The notes beneath the pieces are model-generated. The model was given only the letters and a program-made list of their open reading frames with translations. It did no database searches and was not told the DNA's origin. The translations under genes were made by a program, and so were the position numbers. Of a stretch of DNA of 34,471 nt, positions 18,176 through 27,985 are shown one piece after another (the stretch's first letter is position 1; each line of letters opens with the position of its first letter). This DNA is from Paramacrobiotus richtersi (lineage: Eukaryota; Tardigrada; Eutardigrada; Parachela; Macrobiotidae), in contig JAQGAU010000209.1 in assembly GCA_034698045.1 (NCBI GenBank), forward strand, positions 1-34,471, written 5' to 3'.

Positions 18176-19571
18176 CTGAAAATGATCTGCATGGCCAGCA
18201 GCAGTAAAAGATCATTCCCTCAAAAATATCCCATAAGTTTCCGGAAATACACTCTAATGCAGGTATCAGCTGGGCGATACAATCTTTCGATTTGGTATTC
18301 ATGGCACTGTGGAACAGGATTTTGTTTATTGATCTGAGCAGTATTGTTACTGGCACCAGAAGAACTTCTTGGTACAACAACAAGCTTTCTGCATCCATCC
18401 CGAACTCTTCTATAGCACAAATCACCTCCTTTGCTAAGATCAAATAATTCTGTGAACCTTCTTCCATGGCCAGCCATTTGTTCCGTTTCGCTATGGTTTC
18501 GATATTATTACTCCTCTCAACAATTGTCGCTGTCTTCAGCGTATCCACATAGTGACGCGGTAGAAAATAATTTTTCACTACCTGGAAACAGGTTGAGTAG
18601 TACATTATTCGTAGTACTGCACTGTGCAGACTACTTCGCTGCACACCGTCATAATCCTTCCTCGTATATCTGGCAATACTGTTAGCACAGCAAGCCTCTG
18701 GGGGTTGACTCGTTTGTTTCGAGGTGATAAACAGCAGATCAAAATCAAAGATAGACTGGGTCATATTTTCAGATGCAGACTCTTCTGAATACTGAGCACC
18801 ACATCTCAAACTCGTGACATTTCCTTTTGCTTGCTGCACTATTGTGTGTTTTTGTGCTTCGGCTAACCTACTAATGATCCTAATTTCCTCCTCAGAATTC
18901 GCTAACAAACATACTACCCCCACGAACGTTGCCCGCGATGCAAGAGGACGACGATATGCTGGGGTCCCTCCGCGGTGATACAGATATATATTTAAATCAG
19001 CGAGAGAAATCTCTATCATCGAAGCTTGGTACTGCGCCGACGGCATAGAGTCGCCGAATTTCTGTTCGGGCAGATAATTTCCGGGATCAAGGGACATCCA
19101 TTTCAGCGCGTCTGCAACTTGATCAGTGACACCTATTGAAAGGTCGCAACACTGTAGCTCATCAAGTTGGTAAACTTCCTTAGTGAGGTCGTGATCAACT
19201 TTGTAAAATTGTAACCGGCATAGCCGTGATAGAACATGGCCTGAGAAGCAGGTTTTGATTTTCTCAATTATTAGGGATTTCTCGACCTGCACCGGACCAA
19301 AGACGGTAATCTTGAACGCATAATCGCTTTTATTACGTCGTGTGAAAAAATGACGTAGAACACTTGCCAGTGTCAGCTTCCCTTCATACTGGTGCTCATT
19401 TCGAAAATGTTGTATAACCAGGTGAGATAATAGTGAATCAGCAAGTTGTACAGCCTTAACCAGATTTAGCTTCCGGTGAGGTTTGCCTTTATCCTGATCG
19501 TTCTCAGAGAATTTTTGATGACTTTTCCCTGGTGGTTCAGGATTGCTCAGTTTGGCGTTGCGGTTAGCCAT
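18176..19571 (-). CDS. Degenerate P-loop (pseudo-GTPase-like) N-terminal exon of the kinase gene
   Basis: The ATG at 19571 opens 465 codons to a phase-1 donor (TTTTCAG/GTAATT) at 18175. After a polar, lysine-rich stretch of about 45 residues comes a helix, then DYAFKITVFGPVQVEKSLII. This looks like a strand plus P-loop, but the glycine before the catalytic lysine is glutamate. CCDLSIGVTDQVADALKWMS resembles a switch/strand-3 region of small-GTPase folds. The C-terminal 200 residues look helical. The paralogue at 24761-26027 keeps the same plan and the same abnormal P-loop (GPARINKS). I recognise no named family. It precedes the kinase on the same strand across a 613-bp gap, and the phases match, so it is probably the N-terminal third of one protein. 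The alternative is a separate gene that ends by reading into the intron (stop 18165). Confidence 0.65.
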
Positions 19572-20400
19572 TTGCCGAAAATGTCAAAACATACGTTCCG
19601 TACAACAGATTGCCAGTTGTGCAATTATTAAGATTGAGCATCGGTCACCAATCATTGTCGCATTCGGTCGGATACGAAGCAGAACATGTGCGAGAATGTA
19701 GAATTTGATTAACGTCAAGCCATCTGCAAGTGTAGCAAACCAGGACTCAATAAAAATAAGACAAGAACAATCCCATTCCAACAAAGTTTTGTTTAAATAT
19801 ACACTGCTTTCACACGGACGTTCTCCGCGAGGTACCGCTTAAAACTGTCGAGACCTGAAAGAGCAATAATATTGTCTCAGGTTGGAAAAGAGTGATATGC
19901 GTCGCGACAGAACAAGCATGCCCTTGGGAAAACCGCTTAAGTGTTATAATTATCACTTGTGAACTAACCAGATTAGCCGCTAGTAAATTAGATATCGCCA
20001 TTGTACATTTCGTCTTATCGGTTTTCTGTACCGAATGTTGATTAAACACAAGCTATTCAGTCACGACAAGGCGCGCAATCCATGTTGTAACATACGGTCA
20101 TGTTGACCATCAGTCGAATCATGTCTGTTAAGCATTATCTGCATGTTTATCAAAACAATTATCTCTAGCCTTCTACGATTAATGCGACATCGTTTCTGAA
20201 GTACATGTACACTGCACTATTCAGTTTTCACATAAAAGTGTCTGTTATTTCATTAAGATACTAGTGGCGCTAGCGAAGCATTGCCTAATTGCACTTTAAG
20301 TAGATATTCGTGTATACTCTGAACTGCTAGCAGTGCATACGCTATAGGTTTAGTGGCACGCTGACATAATGATGGTGACGCTAAAACAACTCCTTCAGAA
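19572..20400. other. Spacer between the two kinase gene copies
   Basis: The region must contain the promoter of the 19571 gene. I see no TATA box I would trust and no coding region. Short frames at 19584-19784, 19810-20049 and 20253-20453 (all minus) have no recognisable motif. Confidence 0.4.
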
Positions 20401-20850
20401 ATACTGCAATTATTGCAGTGTTGAAAACCGGAACAATCAGTCCTCCTTGTCACATTTCATTCCGGCACAATTTCCAAGCCCGGACTTCTGTCCTTGCGCA
20501 GTTATGTATGTGTGCTTATAATATGTACACGCGGACCGCGGTTAGTTTCTCGTGATACTGAGAACAGCGACATCCGAGACATGCACACACCAGCCACAAT
20601 TTACTCTTGGCATTTAGTACGGTATTCAATTCTGGGTTTAAACGATGATAACAAAACACATGAAAGATAGTTAGGCATGTTAACAGCTGTGATTGAAATT
20701 TCTACAAAATCAGTTTTAATTATAATTGTGGTCATTATAAGTTGTCAGCGAAAACACAAAAACACGACATTTGTATTACCAGGAACAGAAATCGGCACTT
20801 CAAAATCAACACATCTAACAGACTCACGGAACATATTATGGAAGTAGCAC
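20400..20850. repeat. Block shared with 14750-15215 beside kinase copy 1
   Basis: This is the copy-2 side of the duplicated 3' flank. The order of shared blocks shows that the duplication reached at least several hundred bases past the coding part. Confidence 0.5.
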
Positions 20851-22168
20851 TCAAGTGGACCGTTTCCAAAGTTACCAACGGGTGCGGCAAACGTATCGCT
20901 GTCCGTCAGTAGGCGCAGGTTGTTGATCAAGAACGATTTTCCACCGCCTTCGATACCGATAACGGCGATGTCGGTGAAACATCCAGGTTCGACCATGTTA
21001 CACTAAAAAATTTGATTTCATGGATAAGTTTCAGTTTCTGCGCTGTAGCTTCTTTGAGCTGCAGATCGATCTGATCACATACCTGCAGCATAGCACACTG
21101 TCTAAGCTTCTCGGCTGATGGGCGCAGATTTGGTTCGGACTGAAAGCACTGATTCAGGACAGTTCTAACACTGCTTTTGAATACATCCGTCTGGTTTTCA
21201 TCATCCAAAAACCTCTCAGGAACACGCGGTTTCCCTCCGCTCCAAAGGTGGTTTATTATCGGCCCTTGCGGTCTCCCGTTCAGCTCCTGCCCAGCTTTAT
21301 TAAAAAACCTTGGTCGCTCTCCTGTGAGCATTTCCAGCAGCACACAGCCTAAACTCCAAATATCGCACTTTCTACCGACTGTAGAGTCTGAACGAATCAT
21401 CTCAGGCGCCATGTAACGCAAAGTTCCTGTTTCACCACCAACTTCACCCGACTTTGTCTTAGTCTGCATCAGCTTCTGTGAAACACCAAAATCGGCAACC
21501 TTAATGATGGAGTTACTTGTTAGAAGGATATTTTCGCCTTTGAGATCCGAATGAAGGATTAACATGCAGATACACAAGGGCTTCTAGAATCCGGCCGGCG
21601 AAACTGATGACCTCCATTTGAGAAATTCCATCACAGGATCGTACCACCTACGCAAGCAAAACAACCAGCGGCTGACGACAATGTCTAACGACCAGAGCAG
21701 TCCGTTTTATATGCCTCTGAAACTATTCCCTGCTTCAACTTACCCCCTCCAAACTCCATGAAAATGCATAGATAACTGTCGCCGATTCTTTGCAGGTCAA
21801 GGGCGTAATATTTTGCCACATTCTCGTGGTCAAGTGTGCGAATCCGGGAAAACTCCTCAATCACTCCAAGTGCACGCATTTGAGTTGGGGTTTCTGCCAA
21901 CGCATCATTTGGAAGCCGAGTTGCCTCGTTAAGCGGTGCTTTTTTCCACTGAATATTGAACAGCTTGACAGCCAGATCTCGATTACCGAACAGATCCTTA
22001 GACTTCCACACGGAACCTTCCGCGCCTTGTCCTAGTTCGTTCATAAGCGTATAGAAAAAGTTAGGAAGAAATCACCCGATGCCGAGTTGCTCTATTTCCG
22101 TGTTTAAGTCATCTGCAAACAAACCGAACGACTTCAAAACACTGCTGGTTGATGTTTCAGGCTTTATT
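20780..22168 (-). pseudogene. Second copy of the kinase plus first GTPase domain (decayed)
   Basis: Exons align one for one with copy 1: 22168-21744, 21647-21083 and 21002-20780, with the same donors and acceptors. The kinase keeps LGQGAEGSVW, AVKL, DFGVSQ, MAPEM and DIWSLGCVLLEMLTG. The catalytic loop reads HSDLKGEN. Damage: a TGA where copy 1 has arginine just before the glycine loop (FLPNF region), an 11-base deletion after GGTACG and a 5-base deletion just before the catalytic loop. Together these make the exon 16 bases shorter (565 against 581). A one-base change at the first acceptor also shifts phase. The GTPase part keeps GIEGGGKSFLINNL but ends at a GGTAATAC donor after about 74 residues, lacking the rest of domain 1 and all of domain 2. 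Exon 1 has an extra segment of about 16 residues before EEFSRI. Confidence 0.75.
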
Positions 22169-22245
22169 CTGTGGAGCATGGCATACAAGAGCGGTGTTCC
22201 GTCGCCTTGCTTATAACTAATGGGCTGTGGTGCGCAATATATATT

Positions 22246-22400
22246 CCTGTATAAAATGGCTGTCATTGGTCATTAATGACAGTAATGACATACTGTAATG
22301 ACCGTATGCTACCTAACTGGCAGTGGTGGGCTATACATATGCCTGTATAAAATGCCTGTGATTTGTCATTAATGACAAATGACAGGCATTTTATATACGC
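22246..22400. repeat. Short repeat and 60-bp palindrome in the intron of kinase copy 2
   Basis: CCTGTATAAAATG followed by a TGTCATTAATGACA-type core occurs at 22246-22281 and again at 22341. The second time it is continued by its own reverse complement, giving a near-perfect palindrome at about 22340-22400 with ends close to TATAAAATGCCTGT. Such a structure would form a hairpin. It looks like the remnant of a small foldback element. Confidence 0.6.
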
Positions 22401-22699
22401 ATCTACATATTATATGCCTTAGTCCATTAGTCACCATAGGCTCGCTGATATAAGCTTTAGGCCAGTACTCGCCAGGTCTCTGCTTATTGATGGCTTCTGT
22501 AACCGGCAAAGATCTCCCCCGCAGCAACTGCGGCCCGTGTGTGCTGTATTGTTGTTGTTCAGACCGGGAACTTGATTTGTTCCCGGCAGAAGCGCAGACT
22601 GCACGGGAGGAAGCAGGTGTGCGTGAACGATAACAATACCGACCGTACGCTTGCATGCGGTTCCAACGGCGGCAGGGCCCACACATTTAGGCGCAAGAG

Positions 22700-23312
22700 G
22701 AATGCGGAATCGAAATGCATTTCTTGTAACGGAAGGCAAATACAGCATATACGAATCGGAGCAATTATTAGGAACGGAAATACATGTGACGGAATAAAAA
22801 TCGGAATGACCATAGTGCTTCCCGCCATTAAAAGCCAGTGACCTAATCACCGCATACCAGAATTATAAGCTTGAAACATAAACGATAAGCAGATTTCATA
22901 GAAAGGTCATGGAAATGGGATTTCTGCCCGGTGTGTTTTTTTACTGGAAATAGCGCGCATGGTTGTCCGAAAAACAAATTCAGATTTGTTTATCGTAGGC
23001 CTACAGAACTGGCAAAACGATGGGGAAAAACAGTGACTTTAGCTACCGAAAGGCGTTTTAAACTCCATCTTCCAGTTTGGGCAGAAATAAAGTATCGTAG
23101 ATGCTGAACTAACCGGAACGTATCGCTACGTCTGCGAACATAGGCGACGCAAAATTATTGAAATTTTCACGGCAGTTAGGACTGTCAGGTGGCGTAGTAA
23201 GTTCTGTCCGTGTTCCGATTCCATCAGATGTCATTCTGTTCCCGATAATTGCTCCGATTCCGGCATTTTGATTGCGGCATAGTATACAAAGCATTTCTAT
23301 TCTTTTCAAATG
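22700..23312. mobile_element. Possible non-autonomous element with diverged inverted repeats
   Basis: GAATCGGAGCAATTAT at 22753-22768 recurs in inverse orientation at 23245-23260. Weaker similarity extends on both sides (GAAATGC outward; GGAAC(A/G)GAA and ACAT(C/G)TGA(T/C)GGAAT inward). Arms of roughly 100 bases enclose about 400 bp with no coding sequence. I could not place the ends or a target duplication. This is weaker than the other elements. Confidence 0.4.
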
Positions 23313-23809
23313 AGTAGGTTGGTGTCAATCGATTTCGGAGTGGTGTTGTCGTGTGTTCCTGTTTATCTGTTTTTGACATTCCGTCGTACTATGGAACACG
23401 ATAGTTTCTCTAGTGTAGGAACCAGGAAGAGCTGTTTTGTTATTCTGTGTGTTGAACGGTATCCCTCAAGTTATGAAAACGATACTGAAGCGTATTTTTT
23501 CACCGACGACAGCGCTCATTCACTTGGTGAAACCGTCCCGGTCAGAAACGTTACTACTGCACACACAGATTCGGCTTTACAATTTTCCGAAACCTACTAG
23601 CTGACTTTAAATGCTTAAAAATCTGTTCACTTCAGTGTATTGAGGAACAATAATAATGCGCTGACTTGTACAGTATTGCGGGTCAGATTGTATCTTCTGC
23701 GAAAACCACAAACAATTTAGCTGTATTTGTTGAACGAACGGTCATGTGAGCTAACCTATATGGAAATCTCGCAATTTTTTGCGTGTAATAAAGGTTAAAA
23801 ATACTTTCG

Positions 23810-24028
23810 TTCTTGGGGGGAATATGGAACTACACAGCAGTATCTGCCACTGCCAGGTAGCATTAATATTCTTGACCACCGTCCACACATCCACATTTTT
23901 CTCGTGCCAGTCAAAAAGTTTCCTATGAACTCGGTGTAGGTTTCCTGCTCGCTTCGGTCCACCAGTGCTCGATAACAGCGAGTGCCCTCACCTAGTTTTA
24001 ATGCCACATACGAAACAGAATCAGGCAC
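23810..24028 (-). pseudogene. Possible fragment of a MULE-type transposase
   Basis: The minus frame reads SVSYVALKLGEGTRCYRALV, then DRSEQETYTEFIGNF. The pattern of a short strand followed by (S/T)EQETYTEF resembles the KTxETYxxLF segment in the core of Mutator-like transposases. After GNF the likely continuation lies in another frame (DWHEKNVDVWTVVKNI). No start, no end and no other motif can be seen, so it is a fossil fragment at best. A decayed host gene is the alternative. Confidence 0.3.
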
Positions 24029-24138
24029 CGCAAGCGCCCTTGGCAGATACTGCTGTGTGCGTATGTACTCGTATGTCTAAATGCGAACTCTTTGCTAGTT
24101 TTATATTATCGACGTTTTATTTCTTTCTCTTCATTATC

Positions 24139-24273
24139 TTAAGGTGAAAAAATACCCAACGGGTACTGTTTTGGGTGGTTCCCAAAGACAATTTTTTGCA
24201 TCAAACCGCAGATGTGGAACGTAACCCGTAACGTAACCCGAAACGTAACCCGTTGGGTATTCTTTCACCTTAA
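24139..24273. mobile_element. 127-bp MITE flanked by TTAA (piggyBac- or Kolobok-type)
   Basis: TTAA at 24139-24142 and at 24270-24273 flank a 127-bp unit. Its ends are GGTGAAAAAATACCCAACGG and the reverse complement of GGTGAAAGAATACCCAACGG, differing at one position. The interior carries tandem CGTAACCC-like repeats near 24221-24255. TTAA target duplications are typical of piggyBac and some Kolobok elements. There is no coding capacity. The near-identical ends suggest a fairly young insertion. Confidence 0.8.
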
Positions 24274-24760
24274 GGCCAATCCCGTTACGACGCATTATGG
24301 AATTACCGCTTTCTGTAAGAAATCAGTTTAGGTGAAGAATGTAGGAGCATGCAGAATCCGCTTAGTCCAGGTTTACAGATATATTCGTCTATGGTTCAAA
24401 ACAGTCAAGTTAAGAATTCGAAAAATAGCTGGTGTACTCGAAATACTTGTCGCAGGACTCTATGTGTGAATGAATGCTAGTCGGAAAACAAAGAATGAGA
24501 AAGCCTTTTTTTACCGGGCCTTCTGGAAACAGTGCTGGTTTGGTAAACGGCGCATTTCCGGTCTCAGCGAGGTTTTTTTCGCGGCTGTTGCCTAAATGTC
24601 ACCATACGCGTCGAAATGGTCGGCGCCATTACTGATTATTTGTAATGACGGCCGCGCTGCGGTACGCATAGCCTCTGGACAGAAAGTAAACTTCAAGCAG
24701 CAAATACTATTTCACTTATGGTGGTACATGTTTCGAACAAGTAAGCGTAAGAAAATTTAC

Positions 24761-26027
24761 CTGAAGGTGGCCTGCGTGACTGCCTTCGATAAGGGACAAA
24801 TCCTTCACAAATAGTCCACGTTGTTTCGGAAATATACTCGAATTCAGATATCAGCTGAAAGGCGAAATCCTCTGTTCGAGTGTCCAGGGCGTTCCGAAAC
24901 AGGGTTTGATTCATTTTTCTGGGTGTTATCGTGGGTGGCACCAGGAACACTTCTTGAAAAAGCGATAGGCTTTCTGCGTCCAAGCAGAACTCTTCAATAG
25001 TATACATCAAGTCTTCTGCCAACTGCAAATTATTCGGCAGGTCCTCTGTACGTCTCATAACGATCTCAGAATCAAATCTTTCAAAAAATGTCTTTTTTCG
25101 ATGTGACCAAAGCCAAAGAGCATGATCTAAAAACTGGCCACAACTTTCCCCGAGCATAAGGTTTACCACGTTTTTGTGCAGGCTACCGCCATCATTCCAG
25201 CCATCGCCGTTTACAATATTAGCACAACAAGCTTCCGGTAGCTTGCTTCGTTTTTCTGATCTTATAAAAAGCATCCTGAAATCAAAGGCAGACGGAGTCA
25301 GGTTTTCGCCCGAAAATGCTTGTAAATGCACTTTAGAATGTGGCCATCCATCTTTCATGACATGGAGAAATGTCTGTGTTTGTACTTCCACCGCTGCATT
25401 GATGGTTTTAATTTCCTCCTCGGAATCCGTTAACAATAAGATCCGCACGAACGAATTTTTGTCAGCACAACTCGAGCATAACTTTTGCAGCTGCACTCGC
25501 AGAGGACAAGAGAATCGAACTTCCTGCTTATAAAAATGCCACAACCCTGGATGATTGTATCGAAGATGTGATTTCAAACTGGTCTTTAACTCGGGGGGTA
25601 GAAGCTTCCCGTGTTCCTCACACAGCACCGAATGGTAGAGATCCATGGTGATCCATTTCAGTGCGTCTGCTGCTTGATCAGTAACCACTACCACCAGATC
25701 GCAGCGCAGAAACTCACTAGGCTGATCAATTTTTCTGTTGAAATTGTCGTCAACTTCGAAAAACTGAAATCGGAATAACCGTGACATGGCATGGCCAAAA
25801 AGACAGGTTTCAATTTTCGCAATCACTGAAGATTTGTTTATTCTTGCAGGACCACAAACCGCTATTGTGAAGGGGTTTCCTTCGTTAAGTCGTGCGAAGT
25901 ACTCCCGTAATATGCTTGTCGCTGTCAGCTTCCCGTGATACTTGTGACTCTTCCGGAGCAATGCGACTGCAACAGCATAGTCATCGGATGCATTTCTCTC
26001 TGGTGGTTCAGAGTTTCTGGGGTTGGC
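24761..26027 (-). pseudogene. Second copy of the degenerate P-loop exon, no initiation codon seen
   Basis: The frame is open for 422 codons from GCC at 26027 to a phase-1 donor (CCTTCAG/GTAAAT) at 24760, the same position and phase as in the first copy. Shared features: HGKLTATSILREYFARL, the abnormal P-loop CGPARINKSSVIAKI (asparagine in place of the last glycine), CDLVVVVTDQAADALKW, TDSEEEI, PEACCAN and the helical tail (CLDAESLSLFQEVFLVP). Where copy 1 has ATG-GCT-AAC, this copy has TAA-GCC-AAC, and no in-frame ATG occurs until well inside the domain. It also lacks about 30 N-terminal residues. Either the start was lost, fitting the decay of its kinase partner at 20780-22168, or translation begins in an unseen upstream exon. 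The long intact frame argues that any inactivation is recent. Confidence 0.6.
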
Positions 26028-26186
26028 TTAACGATTATCCACTTGTGAACCAAATAATACATCAGCAACTTTACGTAACATAGTTAGCGCTAGACGACTA
26101 CCGCAATTAAAATTCGCTATCAAAATCAAAACCTAAACAACTATTGTCATTCCGGTCATTAGTCGAAAATTACTCGTTCGCCACAA

Positions 26187-26561
26187 ATGTCAAAAACACC
26201 TTGTGTGAATGCCATCAATATGCACAAATTATATGTCGGGCACCGAGATGGAATCACTGCTCGGTTACCTGGACAGGTATCGGTCATTAATCATAACCGC
26301 ATTACCTTGGGATGGGAAGAACCTGTACAAGCAATGCTGCTTGACTACAGCAATACATTAGCAGTTCAGGACGATGGGCATGCCAGAAACAAGACAAAAT
26401 TTGCTCAGGACCGTCCACTAATATTTCTCAAAATCATGCATCAAGCGCTTTCACGAGGGCGTTCTATCAACATCGAGACACCTCGTGCAGCTTTTGCAGC
26501 AAGCACTTTCGTTCAAGCGGAAAAGAACGTTGCGTGTCAAGCCAGCAGGAGAAAGTTGTGA
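26187..26561 (+). CDS. Hypothetical protein, 124 aa
   Basis: A real ATG at 26187 opens 124 codons to a TGA. The N-terminal half has a strand-rich look: HKLYVGHRDGITARLPGQVS, then NHNRITLGWEE, then LDYSNTLAVQ. That is faintly like the small Tudor-like module at the N-terminus of kinesin-13 proteins (..VTVEW..). The second half (RPLIFLKIMHQALSRGRSIN) is basic and unlike anything I recognise. There is no signal peptide or membrane segment. It lacks an intron and lies divergently to the P-loop copy at 26027, only about 160 bp away. It may be a real small gene, a retrocopy fragment or chance. Confidence 0.4.
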   Translation: MSKTPCVNAINMHKLYVGHRDGITARLPGQVSVINHNRITLGWEEPVQAMLLDYSNTLAVQDDGHARNKTKFAQDRPLIFLKIMHQALSRGRSINIETPRAAFAASTFVQAEKNVACQASRRKL

Positions 26562-27185
26562 TAACCGTTATATATCACCATCATACCGCCTGTATATCAG
26601 ATTCGCCAGTCGCCTTTGCATTGTGCAGAACGTCTTATCAGTTCACAGTCTCAGACGTTGATTAAACTACACTGATCCAGCGTTTAATTAGGCGACGGAA
26701 GCATGGGTTGACACATGAATACGTTACAAGAAACGCTCGCTGGGTCTTTGGTCACACCAATAACGCCCTCAACTTTCGAAACTGTACGTAATTGAGTATG
26801 TGTTCTAAGAGTCTAAATTCTTCGGCATGAATGTAATTATTACAATGCAGTGTTTTGTACTCGTTTATCAGCGGAAGGTCAATTAAATTAACACAAATGG
26901 AACTGTACGTGGTTAGTCTTCGTTATTTTGGTCTTCTTGAAATTCCGCAGAAGCATTTGGGAATCATGTGATTTCGCATGGACAGACCACAATGCGTACA
27001 AGCAACAACCCTGACCTTTTGCTTGGGTGAAGCCATGTATCCGAGGTAAAATGAAGGGATCCGGACCAAAATTAATAGTCAAGTGTGCTTACAGTAACAA
27101 ACCCTCAAGAAAACATACTTATAGTTAGTGAATAAAATGGCGCTTCCGCGAACTTGAAACAATTTTGTATCGTGTACCGGTGTGC
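26562..27185. other. Stretch with a possible short zinc-finger frame
   Basis: On the minus strand at about 27036-26926, an ATG opens a short frame, MASPKQKVRVVACTHCGLSM, followed by H, then KCFCG and a stop after about 36 residues. The C-x2-C, H and C-x-C spacing could be a small zinc-binding fragment from a larger gene or transposon. Otherwise I see nothing. Confidence 0.25.
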
Positions 27186-27189
27186 GTCG

Positions 27190-27640
27190 TAGCGCGGATA
27201 ACGCGGTTATTGTTATAGACATCAACAACTGCAACAAGAACCTGGGCACACTGAACATGCAAGAAAATCTACGTCGAAGTGACTAACCAGTCGACGTACA
27301 CTGCGGTCGAAGGCTCGTACTTTCAAACGAAGAGGACAAGTACGATCTTGCCTTCTACTCCGGAAACCGCGACCGAACCCAGGATACGAAATCGTACGGT
27401 GCCGGTGGCAACCCGCTGTTCGTAACGGACTAGAAGCACTATTAAAACGGCCGACTTGTGTGTCAAGCGTAAGAAACTCCCTGGTGACCTACTCCACTTT
27501 TCTCAGTGTCCGGCGGATTCGTCCAGTTATGTGTCCAAAATGGGATATACAGAGCGGAATACATATGATTCAGATTTCCATGTTTTTGATACACTTGTTA
27601 ACACAGTGGACAGAAAGCAAGGCTAAATGTGTTGCTTTAA
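27190..27640 (+). pseudogene. Degraded coding fragments of unknown origin
   Basis: Three plus-strand stretches read like protein but lie in different frames: NAVIVIDINNCNKNLGTL near 27200; KIYVEVTNQSTYTAVEGSYF near 27265-27330; and NEEDKYDLAFYSGNRD ending GAGGNPLFVTD-stop at about 27433. A fourth open stretch (KRKKLPGDLLHFSQCPA) continues to about 27625. The local base composition is more GC-rich than its surroundings. I read this as a dead gene or a retro-derived fragment. The family is not recognised. Confidence 0.35.
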
Positions 27641-27985
27641 ATGAGTTGTTTCACCTCGTCGAATCGCATATTGTATTTGTCACAAGCAGAACTGGAGTTT
27701 ACTCTGACTGGCACGGTGTTTATTATGTTACTAATACAAAGGGCACACGCTATGATCATTAATACGACATTAACACAATTCTTGACATCAGCCAGTAAAC
27801 GTGTGCACGGTTCTCAAGCGTTACATTTCAAATAGCAAATAATATACCATTTCCTACACAAAACATAAGAAACTCCCCTTCTCTAGCAACTATTTTAAAT
27901 TTTTAATGCCCAAAGCGGACAAGGGAACTATCGAGCGGGAATATTGTTCCTAAAAAATAAGTTCACTACTCGCCGTTATCAACGC

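Noticed and set aside
18165-18176. TAG at the end of the P-loop ORF as the true stop of a separate gene
   Set aside because: It lies past a phase-1 donor conserved in the paralogue, where the frame continues further. It is more likely intronic.
22369-22850. Overlapping frames at 22369-22686, 22431-22850 and 22539-22841
   Set aside because: They overlap in three frames on both strands within a repetitive, inverted-repeat region, and have no protein motif.
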